Assembly (NCBI GenBank): GCA_001632435.1
Contig: KV423965.1
Coordinates: 85,905 to 149,904 of the forward strand
Direction: 5' to 3'
Origin: Calocera cornea HHB12733
Lineage: Eukaryota > Basidiomycota > Dacrymycetes > Dacrymycetales > Dacrymycetaceae
Length of the DNA: 64,000 nucleotides
The position numbers were made by a program, and so were the translations under genes. Under the pieces are notes generated by a model that saw only the letters and a program-made list of their open reading frames with translations, had not been told where the DNA came from and searched no databases. This document shows positions 11,339 through 24,377 of the stretch, piece by piece. The stretch's first letter is position 1; each line of letters opens with the position of its first letter.

Positions 11339-12722
11339 ATGTTGAACAAGGCGGCTGCAGCTGGTCGTATTGCGAGTGTGAATCGCGTTGTTATGTGCAA
11401 ACGCTTGATACACTGAGGTTTTATGGTCTTACCAGTACAATCTCACTGAGAGAACCAATACCACATCCTTGACTTCCCGTTCCTGACCAGCTTAAGTGGT
11501 TGCTATGATGTTGAGTGTACGTATCCCCCCCGCAGCGACCAGAAGATGAGAAGTTGATGTATTAGTTTAGGCGCATGATCACCTTCTGTTGTTCCCCAAG
11601 GAACGGTGGTACATATGGCCATCCAAATGGACATCGGGGAAAATTCTGCATCTTCTGCTACGATATCTCCCTTTCTTTGGTCTTCCACTTTGGCCCTTCG
11701 GTATGACCAATCAGGCTTAGTCTCGCCCCAGCCGAATCTCATTCCCGGCTTAGACGAAGCACTTCTGGGTCCCGGCACCTCCATGTCCTGCGACCTCGCA
11801 CAGCTCCTGCAATCTGTGGATCTGTTTGCGGGAGCGCTTCTGGGCGATATCGTCTATAGCCTGCGGACCTGGGCACTATGGGAGTGAAAGCGCATTGTCG
11901 GCATTTTCATCCTCGTCTCTGCGATTGCGGTGAGCATCACCTTCGTTTTCGCGTTGCACTTGAATGATGCTGTGTCCCCTCCCAAACGCGATTCCCAGAT
12001 TTTCCCTGACTACTTCGCGATAGTGGAGCATACAGACGGTCTTTCCGGCTGCTTTGTGTTGCCTTCCTCCTCAAATGGCTGGAAAGCCTTGGCCTACCTC
12101 TTTACGACAAGCTTCCAAATCGGTAGGTCCGGTCACGTGGCTGCTTGTCTGGCCTAATGGGTGAAACAAGTGTTATTCCTCTGTAACGTCCTTAAGGGTT
12201 TGCAACACTGTAAGCAACTTCATATCCAGGCTGTACGCATCTCCCGAACTGCCTTATTCAGGGAGGGGTCGCAATCCGGAAAATCTGACGACTGTGCTAT
12301 ATCGAGATGGTAGGTGGTCTAACAGTCCCGTTGCGGCGTATTTTCACAAGTTGATTTCGCAGCATTGATTGTTTTCCTCGTACAATCGAGTCAGTGCCAA
12401 GCTCTCAACTCACATCTCCCTTCGTTCAGTCTCTTATTGCTTAGTAGGCTTGGGCGTAATCAACACCGTATTGATTCAAACTACGGTACGGCGAATCACA
12501 TTGTGGAGTGTATCTTGTACTCATGAGGCCATAGCAAACAGAGGACTACTCACTGGACGCTACATACCGAGCATTCCTCTGGCGCGTATTATCCTCAACG
12601 TACGCGAAGCAGCCACCGCACTTGATGGATGGGACGTTACCCTACAATCACATTTTACCACCATGGCAGAAGGAAGCCAGCAGTCCCGAAGGACGCAAGA
12701 CAGCCGAGGTCTCAGCGCATAG
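11339..12722 (+). pseudogene. DUF6533-type membrane protein, decayed copy B
   Basis: Nearest relative of copy A: the same exon order, including the 10 nt microexon (11436-11445), a PKERWYIWPSKWTSGK block, LRTWALW, LYRDG and RIILNVREAA. Three independent lesions are visible. The donor after the microexon reads CTGAGA where copy A has GTAAGT. A TGA at 11885-11887 replaces the CGA found in copy A just after LRTWALW. About 10 nt are missing in the last exon (near 12583) before the RIILNVREAA block, which shifts the frame. The tail then ends at 12722 in a frame matching copy A's C-terminus. Not expected to make a full protein. Confidence 0.82.
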
Positions 12723-13237
12723 CCGCGAACAGCGGAGCACCTTGCCATATCACGAATAGAAGAAGCAATACCCGTTTTCGGAGCGCTCCTAACACTGCTC
12801 ATCAAACGGGTTCTTCATTCTGATCATCTGCGCTTTAATCTTCGTGGACTGTGGCGCTATTTTTGGGCATATCATGGGGTAAACAGATGCATGTTGATTC
12901 AGAGTGTTCTCTGGTTGAGAGGGATGCTTGCTTTTCACAGCCCATGTGCTCTAGCTCTTTCTCAGCGTATGGTGTTGAGGTCACTACAAATAGCTCGTGC
13001 TTAATCAGTAATATTTGCGATAGGTTGCCTGAGCTCGGCGTTGGAAAGGTAACTAGTTGGTCGGGTTCTAATATTTGGACGAGGCTGTGCGTGTCTGATC
13101 CCGAGAGATAATACCCCGCTTGGCGCTTTCCCGACGCACTGGCACGACTGACTGACTCCCGGCGCCTCGTTATAAGTCAGCGACCTGCAACGCGACACTG
13201 TTGTCTCTCGCACATCAGTTTCCACCGTAACTTAGAC
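12723..13237. other. Intergenic, no supported gene
   Basis: 515 bp between pseudogene B and the F-box-like gene; presumably holds the promoter of the latter, but I see no convincing TATA box or other element. Confidence 0.45.
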
Positions 13238-14765
13238 ATGCATCGAGCACTTCGTCTGCAAGAGATTCTCGACTGTGTCGTTCCCCACCTCGCTAACAGT
13301 GACGTTGCTGTTTTGGCGCGGGTTGCATCGATATTCTTCCAGCCATGCATTACACGCCTGTACGGGGATTGCAACCAGGCAACACTGAAGAAGGTGTTTC
13401 GCATCATGTACCCAGACGAAGGATACCATCTTGTACGCCCTACTAAGCACCTTCCTGTATTACATTGACGCGGCTTGCGTACAGCGGTATGATACCTCTG
13501 CCCAAATGTCGGCTCGCCTCCGCCTTTATTGCTCTTGCGTCAGGAAGGTGTACGACATCACTATCGAGAAGAGAGCAACAATGGCGCTTCCTTTGTCTTC
13601 GGATTGTATGGAAACATCCATGCTGCATGATCTTGGGCTGTGGATTCAGAAAGACGCCGGTCTCACTTGCGTGTTTCCCCGTCTTCATACACTACACCTC
13701 GCCCTGGCTGACGACTCCAGCCTGCCGCTGGCTCAGGTTCTCCTGTCCCCGGTCCTCTACCAACTTGTGCTATTTTTTCGCAAAACCGAGCACGCACTTG
13801 GACATATTGGACCGTTCTGCAACTCGTTGGTGAGGACATCACCTAATCTTGGAAAAGTCATGGTGTTTGGCCGGGTATTCAAGCATGGTGTCGACTATAA
13901 TAGACTGTTTGACGGTCTGAAGTACCTTCGAGATCTCCATCACCTGGATATTCCCGCGGATGGCTGTGGGCTTGTCTCCTATCTGGACGACAATAATTCG
14001 CTTGATGCATTGGGTCTCATGCTTCGGCCAGAGAGTTCACTTCCTCCATTGACTCTGTTTCGGGGTCTACGACAACTTCGCTTGCGGGGATCGCTGGAGA
14101 GGATCTGCGCAGTAGTCGAGGCGGCAGAATTTGACAATCTCACTGTCTTTATGTTGTCTGTGGAAGACCCCACCCACGTCGAGCTGATGCGACGGATCAA
14201 TACAGCACTGGTGCGAAAAGTCCCACGACTGACGGACTACACATTCAGTCTCGTCGGAAACAGGGAGACCAGGGCGACCACAGATGTCCCTGCCGTTGAA
14301 GATTTCTCATCGTTATGCCAACTGGAGCGTCTCGAAACCCTCGACGTGTACCTTCGACCGTACGGCTGGCAGATCGATAACAGCCCCGGCAAGCACGACA
14401 GCATATTGCGCAGTTTCAGTCGAATCTCAACTCTCCGCACCTTAAACTGGTACTGGCGGCTAAAACCACAAGCTCTCGCCAGCCCTGGAGTTTTGGTGGA
14501 CCTAGCAAGAAATTGTCCCGCGTTGGAAGCGGTTTGGCTTCCGGTTGACCTGCGGATGCCTCCGTCGGCGGAAGGGTTGCCTTCACAGCATGTTTTACGT
14601 TCACTTCTGCTCAACGGAGCTAGTGTCGTAGATCAAGCTCGATTAGTAGAAGCAGAGCTGTTCCTTCTTTCCTTGTTCCCAAACGCGTGTATGGATGATT
14701 TCAAGGCTCTGTGCCGTCCCATAGACAATGTCTTCCTAGCTCTAGGATTACAATTGCCGGTGTAG
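13238..14765 (+). CDS. F-box-like protein with leucine-rich body
   Basis: Two exons, 13238-13432 and 13485-14765, separated by a 52 nt GT-AG intron in phase 0, give 491 aa. The start MHRALRLQEILDCVVPHL and the following VAVLARVASIFFQP fit the F-box-like domain that opens many agaricomycete proteins of this size, where it would bind Skp1 and recruit substrates to an SCF ubiquitin ligase. The rest is rich in leucine and scattered LxxLxL patterns (LRQLRLRGSL, LRTLNWYWRL), suggesting irregular leucine-rich repeats. A second gene of almost identical length and layout lies at 45597-47108. The substrate is unknown. The F-box call rests on the N-terminal pattern only. Confidence 0.72.
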
Positions 14766-17565
14766 GGGTGTAGCACGTTATGTTGTATTTCTTTTCCCTT
14801 GCTGGACTGTGCTTGCCTATGCCTCCTCTACCTTGTCCCAGATAGACCGCAAAAGTGAGGACCCATGTGTTCTTCCTGTATCGGCTTACGGAGGCCGAAA
14901 AGCGAAAATCCACCAGAACAGCTGAGAGAAATGTCAGCTATGACCGAATGAAGGTACATCTTAGCAATCAAGCCATGCTGTGCTGAGCGGCTCCTATCAT
15001 TCTATGTCACTAGTATCGCGGGCGATGTTGTACCGTGAGGCCCGGGGCTCGCGCTCATACTTTCGATTGAAGCCGAACTCTTGGCCGGTCAAGTCGTCTC
15101 CATAACAGGGGCCATCCGAAATCATAGAAAAGGCAACTCCACGACGTGGTACTATACCGGGCCAGCGCCATGCTCAGCCCGTTTTGGTATCGACGAAAAC
15201 GGCACATTTTAACATCGTCGGTGGCATACACCGTCCACCGGTATCAGCGCGCGAAGCTTGTAGTACAGACGAACCCATGATGGGCTGTCGGAGAGAATGA
15301 TGTGTTCAGCCAGCATTGTTGTTATTGCTACCTGATCCGCCCAGAAATCCTGTCACTTTCGGATCAAAGCCAAGGACGAAACATCCGATAGGCGGAATTT
15401 CGGGGATTTGTCGTGCAAGGCGCGATCGTGCGCAATCTCGTATTTCTTGCTCCTATCCTCTCGTAAGCGTCGATGTTTCGGCGTATCTCAGCTGGGATAC
15501 GCTGGATGGAGACGCTGGTTTAACCTGCGGGAGCCAAAATGCCGCAGGTTTGTGGTCCCGCACCTGAGCGCAGCGCAAATGGCGCAGAATGTTCCTGCGT
15601 GCTCGGGCTCTGCCCGACCGTGATGCGCGGGCCGGAGAGGAGATCGCTCTGCCGTGCGCGAGGTTGCCGGCAGCCGTTGCACCAGCTGCCGCTGCTGAGG
15701 CATTTCTCAGTCGCCAGGGGTGGATGAGAATTTCCGGAACTGTGGTAAGAGGGTTTGTCAGGCCACCAAAGGAGCGAAGCTGCGGGGGCAATTGCACGTG
15801 TAAATGGTCGATCTGCAAGATGGGAAGGAGCAGGGTGGAGCAGCGGATACATCTCCAAGCGGCCGCCGTTGGAGAGTGGAAGGAGCTGACGGATCCACTC
15901 TGTGAGAACGAAATACTGCGCTGCATGATGGAACGGCGGAGTGTCTCTGAAACAGGCTGAAGGCGATATGTGGATCTTGATACACAATGCGTGGACCCCC
16001 CGTGTGTGCTTTCTAACGGAAAGGATCTTCACGTTGCAAGTTAGATAGCTACACTAATATGGCTTAGAATGCATCGACTCACAACGAGGCAAGCCATAGT
16101 AAGCAGCGGCCCGCTTAACGTCCACATTTCACCGTATCCGTTGCCCCTGAAAGCCAGGAAACCGGAGCCTCCTTAGCGGACTCCGCGAAACGAGCAGAGG
16201 GGGACGTCATCCAGGCAACACGGGAGAGACGCTTCTCGCTGCGAAGCAGCCATGCTTCGCTGCTTCGCCAGCCTAGTTGGAGTCCAGAGTCAGAAGCTTG
16301 GTGTCATGGTTGTGTCACGCTGGTGTTTGCCACTTCGTCAGAGCCAGTCAGCGCATCGTTACATCCAGATGCCGACGCTTGGCCTCAATCAAGCTTCTGC
16401 AACAGACCCAGTCAATGTGAACGCGACGATTGGAGCGCCGCGGGAGCCATGGAGCCGTTCGATTTCAGCCTCATTAGTCCAGATGGCAGCAGGACGATGC
16501 GAGAAGGCGTATTGATGTCCGAGAAGGCGCATTGATTTGGGTTTAGCCTAGTAGTCGGGCAACACTGGTTTTGCCGTCCTGGGAGGCCGCGGGGTTGGCG
16601 TGAGGTAGGGGCGTGCTGTGCCTCAGTTCCTGGGTTCGGTTGGGGGCAAGGGCAGTATCGGTAGGCAAGAGGATGCCGTTGAGATGGCATTGTCAGACCA
16701 GGCAACACGCCTGTTGGCCATGCAGCGTGCGGAGAAAAGACCTTTCTGAACAGCGTGGCTCCTCAACTTCCGGAATGGCCGGCGCGCGTGTCAGCATCAA
16801 TCGATGACCCGATCCCCGCCGCGCGGAGCCAATACATACGGGGCGAAAATGCCTCGCGCAGAATAGCTTCCGACTGACGTAACCGCAGCCACGACCCGCC
16901 AAGCGGGCGAATTCCAGAAAATGCCTCATCCGCGCCTCGGCAGAATTTCCTGGTACGCATCTTCGAGCAGGTTCAGGGCCGGTGTCGACCAATAGGAACG
17001 CTTGCAGTGCGCGATTTTGGCCGCGTAAGGCGGGGAGCGTGATTGACCACCCTCTGGGCACGCCTCTGGGTGAGTTGGCGCCCAGCACGCGGAGCTCGAA
17101 TGCGCTGCCATGCATCATCCGTACTGCCCTGGCCTCGTCTCGGGAAAATAGCCGCCGCTCTGGCCACCTCCTTTCTAAGCACGCTACGATGTCTTACCCC
17201 GAAAATGCCTCATCGCCCACAACGCAGAGTCATTGGCCTCTTATGTCATGGCGCTGCGGGGCGGACAGTGGGGCGGCGGAATTCGCGCAGAGGGTATATA
17301 CGCCAGTCTATGTGTTGCGGCCGGTGCCTTGCTTCACTCAACGAGACTCACTTCTGCCTGCTGGCTACCTGCTGTTCCACCACACTGACAACCACGGCGG
17401 CATCCAAGCTGCTATATCAGCCGTAATCCCTCATCCGGCCGCATCACGTCTCCAGGCCCACCCCCATTCTCCCACAGTTTTCACGCTACTCCTGCGCGTT
17501 GTTGCTCTCGTGGGCGATTGGCACTTATCACTTCCCACATCGGACACAGTCACCGACGACCGATC
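14766..17565. other. 2.8 kb intergenic, upstream of copper ATPase 2
   Basis: No gene model survives here. Frames around 15.4-16.0 kb are open on both strands but overlap each other, as GC-rich noise does. A TATA-like GTATATA lies at 17294-17300, about 265 bp before the ATPase start and followed by pyrimidine-rich sequence, and could be its promoter. A short Cys cluster near 15.8 kb was considered and not accepted as a metallothionein. Confidence 0.4.
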
Positions 17566-20500
17566 ATGTCCCCGCCTTCCCCAGCTGCTGAATCCTTGGA
17601 ACTTTCAGGATCTCCCCGCTCGCTAAGCCCGCAAAGCACGAGAGCGTCATGCGAGCCTATCTGTGCGTGCTGCACGCGCATGCGCGAGCGCGCGACTGCC
17701 CTTCCGACCAATTCACACTGCTGTTCAACCACCGAGGGCGCTCATAAAGGGGCGGCCTGCTCCTGTCCCCCAGCGGCACCGTGCCGTCAGACCAAGGAGT
17801 TCAGCCGCGGCTTCTGGCAGTTCTTACCACAGAGGATGGCAGACAAGCTCAATCAGCTCACCGGCAAAGGAGAGCCCAAGCACGTCGAGATGGCCTTTGG
17901 TCATGAATGTGCGCCGCCTGCCATGCAAGTGACGGTGGAGAAGAAGGACCCACGAGTAGTCACCACCCAGCTCAGTATTAGCGGGATGACCTGCAGGTAT
18001 GTCCCGGGTCCCCGCTTCCAGAACTGCAATGCTGACTGAGTGACTGTCCCTCCTACAGCTCCTGCACTTCGGCCATCACGTCGGCCCTCACGACCCTCCC
18101 GGGTGTGGCGAGTGTCGATGTCTCCCTGATCACACACTCCGCAGCGGTGGTCCACGACGAGAACAGCGTGTCCGCTGACAAGCTCAGAGATGAGGTCGAG
18201 GATATCGGATTCGAGGCACAAGTCGTAGCTTCCAAGCCTGTGCACGTCGAGGAAGAACCGAAGCTTCTGAAGAGTTACTTTGCTGTGGGTGGTATGACCT
18301 GCAGGTAAGCTAATATTGTCCATCCTGCCACATCAGACTCTGACAGATGTGTCAGCTCGTGCACTTCCACCTTGACACAACAGCTCACTCCACTCCCCTC
18401 CCTTACTGATCTGGACATCTCCCTCCGCTCCAACAGCGCGACCCTCACTCACGATCCCGCCGTCTTGTCTATAGAGAAGATTGCGGAGGCGATCGAGGAC
18501 TGCGGGTTCGACGCGACATTTGTGAGGAGCGAGGTGATCGGGGAGGAGGGGGGAAATGGTTCGAAGGGGAAAGGAAAAGGAAAGGCACGACGGGAGGTCA
18601 CCCTTCGCGTGGAAGGCGCTAAGAATGCGTACGTTCTCGCATTAACAATGAGCGACAACCGGCTGACAAGGTGCCGTAGCGACACCCGTGCCGCCATTCT
18701 CTCTGCGCTCTCCGAGCTGGACATCAAGGTCCTCAGTCCACCTTCGAGCGCCGCCGACCTCTTTACACTCTCCTATATTCCGACTCCTACCCTCACGATC
18801 CGGACGATTCTCTCATCCCTTCCCTCGCCTTTGACAGGCACCCTGTACCGCCCACCAACACTTTCGGAGCTCGCACGCAAGTCTCAGCTCAAGGAGCTGT
18901 ACCACCGCCTAATTGCGTTTGGGCTCTCCTTCCTCTTCGCCATTCCCACCTTCATCATCGGCATTGTTGGAATGCTCCTGCTTCCATCCACCAACAGCCT
19001 CAACATGTGGTGCATGGCTCCGGCTTGGGGCGGCGCCACAGCTGGTACGCTTTTCCTCTTCGCCCTCGCCACACCGGTGTACTTCGTCCTCGCCGCGCGT
19101 ACATTCCACTACCATGCGTACGTTGCTCTTCGTGCTGCAGTTCGCCGCCGGCCCTTCCGCCTCGCGCATCTCATCAGCTTCGGCAACATGGATACTCTTG
19201 TCTCTTTGTCCATCACAGTCGCGTACTGGAGCAGCATCGGCATGATGGCGCGCGACATTTCCCTCGGTCGCGGAAACGGCACTGGCGCAACATACTTCGA
19301 CAGCGTTGTCTTCCTCGTCTTCTTCATCCTCATGGGCAGGTGCCTGGAGGCGCGCGCAAGAGTCATGACCGGCGACGCTATCGCGCTGCTCGGCACGCTC
19401 CGGCCTGAGACGGCAGACTTGGTCGTCTTCGAAGCTGTGGGATTGTCTCCCGAAGACGCCGCGGCCGCGGAGAAGCTTCCCCTACCTACGTCCGAGGATG
19501 GTTCCCAACCACAGTCCCTCCGCACTCAAGCGATTCCGATGTCCCACCTGGAGCTCGGCGATCATATCCTTCTCCGGCCTGGTTCCCTCCCACCCGCAGA
19601 TGGTACCCTCGTCTCGGGCAGCACGACGTTCGATGAGTCCTCCCTGACGGGCGAGTCAGTACCGGTACCGAAGCTCCCTGGTGACGAGATCTGGACCGGA
19701 ACCACCAATCTGTCTTCCGCTTGCATCGTCGAGGTCTCCGCACTTGGAGAAGGAACAATGCTGGAGAGGATCGTCCGCGCGGTTGGCGATGCTCAAGGCC
19801 GCAAGGCACCGGTTGAGCTTCTCGCGGATCGTATCACGGCAGTATTTGTCCCGGTCATCATCTGGCTATCGATCCTCGTCCTTGCCATCTGGCTCGCGTG
19901 CTCGCTCACGACTGCGGTCCCTGCCTCATATCTTTCCGCTTCCGACCTCGGCGGCGCAGCCGGCGATAACGTCAACACAAAGGCCAACCGTGTCTTCTTC
20001 TCCTTCGAGTTCATGATTTCCGTCCTAGTCGTCGCTTGCCCTTGCGGGATCGGCCTTGCCGCACCCACCGCACAAGCCGTCGGTGCCGGACTCGCAGCCA
20101 AGATGGGTGTCCTTGCCCAGGGAGGCGGCGAAGCATTCCAGCTTGCCACCAAAGTCGATACCGTCGTGTTCGACAAGACTGGCACAATCACTGTCGGTGA
20201 GACCAAGGTGGAAGATGCACTGTTCCTCGATGGGGAGGAGAAGGGCTGGGTCCGCGAGGCTGTCCGGGTCATCGAAGAGGGCTCGAGCCATCCGCTCGGC
20301 GCTGCCCTCCGCACGTTCTGCGAATTTGGCGAAGGCGGAGTAGAAGTACTCCACTCCGAGGAGGTCGCCGGTCGCGGTGCCAAGGGGACAATCAATGTGC
20401 GGGGCAGCAAGTACGAGGTCGTCATCGGCAATGAGGCGTTCATGCGCGAAAGCGGTGCCCAATGGCCCGCTGGTAACGACAAACGCGCGGACATCGAATC

Positions 20501-21245
20501 GTGGAAGTTTGGCGGCAAGTCTGTTGTGCTGGTTGCCTCTCGTGCACTTCCCGAGAGCGACGAACCGAAGGAGTTCGCTATGTCCGCCTTGTTCTCCATC
20601 TCTGACGCCCCGCGTCCCGACTCTGCTGCTGCCGTCGCCACTCTCCGCAAGTTGGGCAAGGACGTCTGGATGCTCAGCGGTGACAATGAGATCACCGCTC
20701 GTGCGGTTGCCAAACGAGTTGGTATCGAGGAGGATCACGTCATCGCCGGTGTCCTGCCGCAAGAGAAAGCGGATCACATCCGCGGACTGCAAGCCGGAGG
20801 ACAGCGAGGAGCGAGGACAACGGGCTGGACCACTACCATTCTCCGCAAGCTTGGGTTCAACATGGTCGAGAAGAAGGACGACAAGGCTGTTGTCCTCTTC
20901 TGCGGTGATGGCCTTAACGACTCCGCTGCGATCGCCGCCGCCGATGTTGGTGTTGCCCTCGGCCATGGCTCGCAGATCACGGTTGCCGCTGCCGATTTCA
21001 TCATCCTGTCCTCGTCGTTGTCAACGCTGCCTTCGCTCCTCCACCTCGCAACCCGCGTATACCGTCGGCAGAAGCAGAACTTTGGCTGGGCGCTCATTTA
21101 CAACTGCGCCGCCCTCCCGCTGGCAGCAGGTGTCTTCTATGCTGCTGGGCACGTGAGGCTGCCGCCGGTCTGGTCGGCGCTCGCGATGGCTCTGAGTAGC
21201 GTGTCGGTTGTTATGAGTAGTCTGGCGCTGCGCTGGGGCTTGTAG
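17566..21245 (+). CDS. P1B-type copper-transporting ATPase, paralogue 2 (Cys-rich N-terminus)
   Basis: Exons 17566-17996, 18059-18304, 18356-18628 and 18680-21245 join in frame to 1,171 aa. The first about 70 residues are unusually Cys-rich (CACC, CC, CSC), followed by GFWQFLPQRMADKLNQL. Two heavy-metal domains each have CSSC split by an intron (near residues 143 and 225); a third lacks the pair. The core has TGES (about 640), CPC (about 770), DKTGT (about 815), SSHPLG (about 852) and GDGLNDS (about 1058), and YN/SS residues in the final helices, all as in Cu(I) pumps. The long Cys-rich N-terminus resembles fungal PCA1/CRP1-type plasma-membrane exporters more than Golgi CCC2 pumps, as far as I can judge. 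Divergent from paralogue 1, 7.4 kb away. Confidence 0.93.
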
Positions 21246-21898
21246 ACTGTATCATGCCTTGTATAACACGGACATACCCGCTGCATTAGGATTACTTTGT
21301 AGTTACTCATCCCCAAGATTGAAATGACCATCCGCGGTTGACGGTTTGCACCTCAATGGAAACGATTGTTATCGTCATGTGACCTGGGGCGCTTCCATTT
21401 GAGCCCGTCATGGCGCGTCTTTGCGTGTCTCTTGCGTACAACCTCGTCGAATCATATCAGCCCGCTTCTTTCTTGCGAATTGTCTAATTCAACCAATTTT
21501 GCGATCATAATATGTATTCAAATCGGAGCAGACTCAAATGCGCCATCGCTGGATATCATTGCATATGACTTCTGGTGCGGTTAGCCAGGTTGCCCGCTAC
21601 GGAATGCTCTCCGTACATCGCCCACTCCACTCAGAATGTTCATCATTCAGGCCGACGATCTGCATTCAGCATATGGACGTGCCTCCGACTCGCGTTTCTT
21701 CGAGCCGCTGTATTCCCCATGCGTTGCGGTGGTGTACGTGTGCTTCTCCTATGACGCGAGTCCTCCACGATATCGCGCTGTGCGAGCTCATCGGCCGAGT
21801 GCATACACGCTGCTAGCATATAAAGCTGGTTCGAAATGACAAATATCATGATTCCACGGTGTCTTCGATCTTCGGTTATCTCATTGCACGACCAACAA
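21246..21898. other. Intergenic, contains dioxygenase promoter
   Basis: No gene seen. A TATA box lies near the right end (21819-21825). Confidence 0.5.
21819..21825 (+). promoter_or_regulatory. TATA box of the TauD-type gene
   Basis: TATAAAG, 80 bp before ATG 21899. Transcription would begin near 21850, which makes the upstream in-frame ATG at 21836 an unlikely start and supports 21899. Confidence 0.55.
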
Positions 21899-23328
21899 AT
21901 GGCTCCCTCTGTCGCCGACAAGACCGCTCCGACCAGCAACCTTGAGGCTGTCGTCAGCGACGTGAAGGAGCTGAAGCTCGAGGCGACGAAGAACGTGCTT
22001 GTGGCGAAAGCGGACGAGAAGGAAGAGGATGTGCGTATGATCTACTCTCGGTCGTGGGTGCTGTTTGCTGAACCACGGTGGGACATGCAGAAGGGGCCGT
22101 CTTACCCGGCGTACTACCCCCACTTCGACGTCACCGAGAAGTGGCCCCCTCTCGAACCTTTCGGTACGTAATCTATCACTCGCCATCACTGCAACATCTA
22201 ATCATATCGTGTAGAGCACGTCGATCCTGGCCTACGCGCCGACCCGGCCAAGCCGCACCTGCTCTCCGCTAACACAACCCGTCGCGACCTCTCGCCCTAC
22301 ATCGGCACGGAGCTGCACGGTGTGCAGGTCTCTGCGCTCTCCCCCGAGGGGCTGGACGAGCTCGCGTTGTTCGCCGCCGAGCGCAAGCTGCTCGTCTTCC
22401 GGGATCAAGATTTTAAGGATATCGGATTTGAGCGCCAGATCGCGATTGCGAAGCACTTCGGGCCGATCCAGCGGCACCCGACGAGCGGGAACGTTCCTGG
22501 GTATCCGGAGTTTCACGTCGGTACGTCCTGCTTCCTGCAGCTTCGTTCTGCGCTGCAGTCAGATGCTGACGGCGCCGATCCGTAGTGTACCGCGACAGCA
22601 AGAATGACCGTTTCCGGGAGTACGACGGTCCGAACCGGCTTTCCCGCACGCAGTGGCACAGCGACGTCTCCTACGAGCGCCAGCCCCCCGGCACGACGCT
22701 CTTCTGGATTCTCGACCAGCCCGCGCTGGGCGGCGACACCCAGTTCCTGAGCCAGGTCGAAGCTTACAAGCGGCTCTCACTTGAGTTCAGGAAGAGGCTG
22801 GAGGGCCTGAAGGCCGTGCATAGTGCTGTTCCGCAGGCGGAGCACTCCCGTGCGCGGGACGGTCCCGTAAGGCGAGAGCCGGTAGAGTCGGAGGTTCGCA
22901 ATCCTGTGCGCGTGGTGTTCTTGATGCTGACCTAGGCGGTGATCCAGCACCCGCTCGTTCGGGTACATCCCGTGACGGGCGAAAAGGCGCTGTACATCAA
23001 CCAGGGGTTCACGAAGCGGATCGTCGGTTATAAGCAGGAGGAATCTGACAACCTGCTCAACTTCCTGTTCGGTGCGCACCCCCTTCCTATTCAGTCTTCC
23101 TTGCAGTACAAGACTGACGATACATGTGCTGTTACAGACCATTTGGCGAAAAGTACAGATCTGCAAGTGCGAGCGAACTACGAACCTGGGACGCTCGTGG
23201 TGTGGGACAACCGGGTCACATGCCACAGCGCGACGCCCGACTTTGACGTGGGCAGCTCGAGGCGGCACGCAATCAGGTTGACGCCCCAGGCTGAGAAGCC
23301 AATCGAGGCACGGGCGGAGGACAACTAA
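21899..23328 (+). CDS. TauD/TfdA-type alpha-ketoglutarate-dependent dioxygenase
   Basis: Five exons (21899-22163, 22215-22520, 22586-22893, 22936-23071, 23138-23328) join in frame to 401 aa. The family uses Fe(II), oxygen and 2-oxoglutarate to hydroxylate sulfonates such as taurine, or related small acids, releasing sulfite. The iron ligands are visible: His and Asp in QWHSDVSYE (about 215 and 217) and the distal His in CHSATPD (about 368). The oxoglutarate-binding Arg is in RRHAIRLTPQ (about 385). GTELHGVQ and LLVFRDQ are typical N-terminal blocks, and length fits yeast JLP1-like enzymes. No signal peptide; likely cytosolic. Substrate cannot be read from sequence. The start was chosen from the TATA position. 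Confidence 0.9.
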
Positions 23329-24377
23329 GCTGGTGTAAGATGAAAATGGGGAATAGATGTGTGGGTTTTAGTCCGCCAAATGAAATAAGATGACGTCCGT
23401 TTACCAGAACCGTGGTGCATTACAACCTGGCGATTTGTTCCCAGCAAGCAACCTCCCCGATTGTCTGGGTATCGTTTGAGAGCTGGACGACCGGGCGGGC
23501 GCGGACGGCGGGGCGCGCTATCGCTGCAGCTCCCTATCGGCCGGGACTTGTTGTGCCATTAGCAGACGGCGTTGTCCAACAACGGCATTGAGGATATTCA
23601 TGTTGTGACTGGAGGAGCTTACGACCTGAATTGCGTGAGAAAGTGCATCGGAGAGGCAAGCATTGGTACGGGCGCAGGTTACCATGACTCAGGGCGGGGA
23701 CGAGTCTGCGTCCCTGGCCCGCGTCGCACTATGGTTGCTGTACAGTCTCTCATCCCGAGCCACCACTGCCTATCAGCCAACACTGCATCTGATGGATCAA
23801 CCAGAAGACACTTTGGACACTTTGTTATGGTTCTGCTCTTCCTAGCTCGTGATGCGGGTCAGAGATTATCACGGGCAATGGCATACAGTAGCCGGAAGGA
23901 ACCTATGGTGCGCCCAATCGACGATCCTTTGCCGGAGGGTACTAATTGTCACTGGAGCCAGGACGCGCGAGAGGTACTGGGGATCCGGCCGCAACCGCAG
24001 TGCGAAGACCGATGTAGCGACTGCGGCGCATCAGATGAGATGAGAAGGAATTACATGCTTTGAAGACGCGGTACTGTCGACGCTGGGAGACAACATGGTC
24101 AACACCCCAGCTGGGATTTGCTATGCTACCGGGATTAGCTATGCAATACCGATACGATGCGGTGATTGCTCTTGCGAAGATTCTACGCATGAAGCGCGAC
24201 ACCCTGCCTCGGGAACCTCCAGTATCAATACGGCGCATCCCCGGGCACCCTCTCAATCCGTGTCGTTTGATACGGACTACAATGCGATCCATGGGGAGCG
24301 GCCAACATCGCGTCTACTCAGCATAAATAAGATCCAAAGCCGCCCGGAAAGGTTTCCACCCCAAACAAGACGCAGGA
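23329..24377. other. Intergenic, no supported gene
   Basis: A 163-codon open frame at 23572-24063 has no motif and no convincing context. A TAAATAA about 60 bp before copy C may be a weak TATA. Confidence 0.4.

Noticed and set aside
15780..15850. Metallothionein-like cluster (CGGNCTCKWSICKM) between two copper pump genes
   Set aside because: Only four Cys in one patch, no repeat of the motif, no sensible start or splice sites around it, and the opposite strand is equally open.
16240..16270. GCTTCG/GAAGC repeats as a possible solo LTR edge
   Set aside because: Too short, no target-site duplication and no TG...CA ends found.
23572..24063. 163-codon ORF downstream of the dioxygenase
   Set aside because: No motif, biased composition or introns to support it; length is within chance for this base composition.
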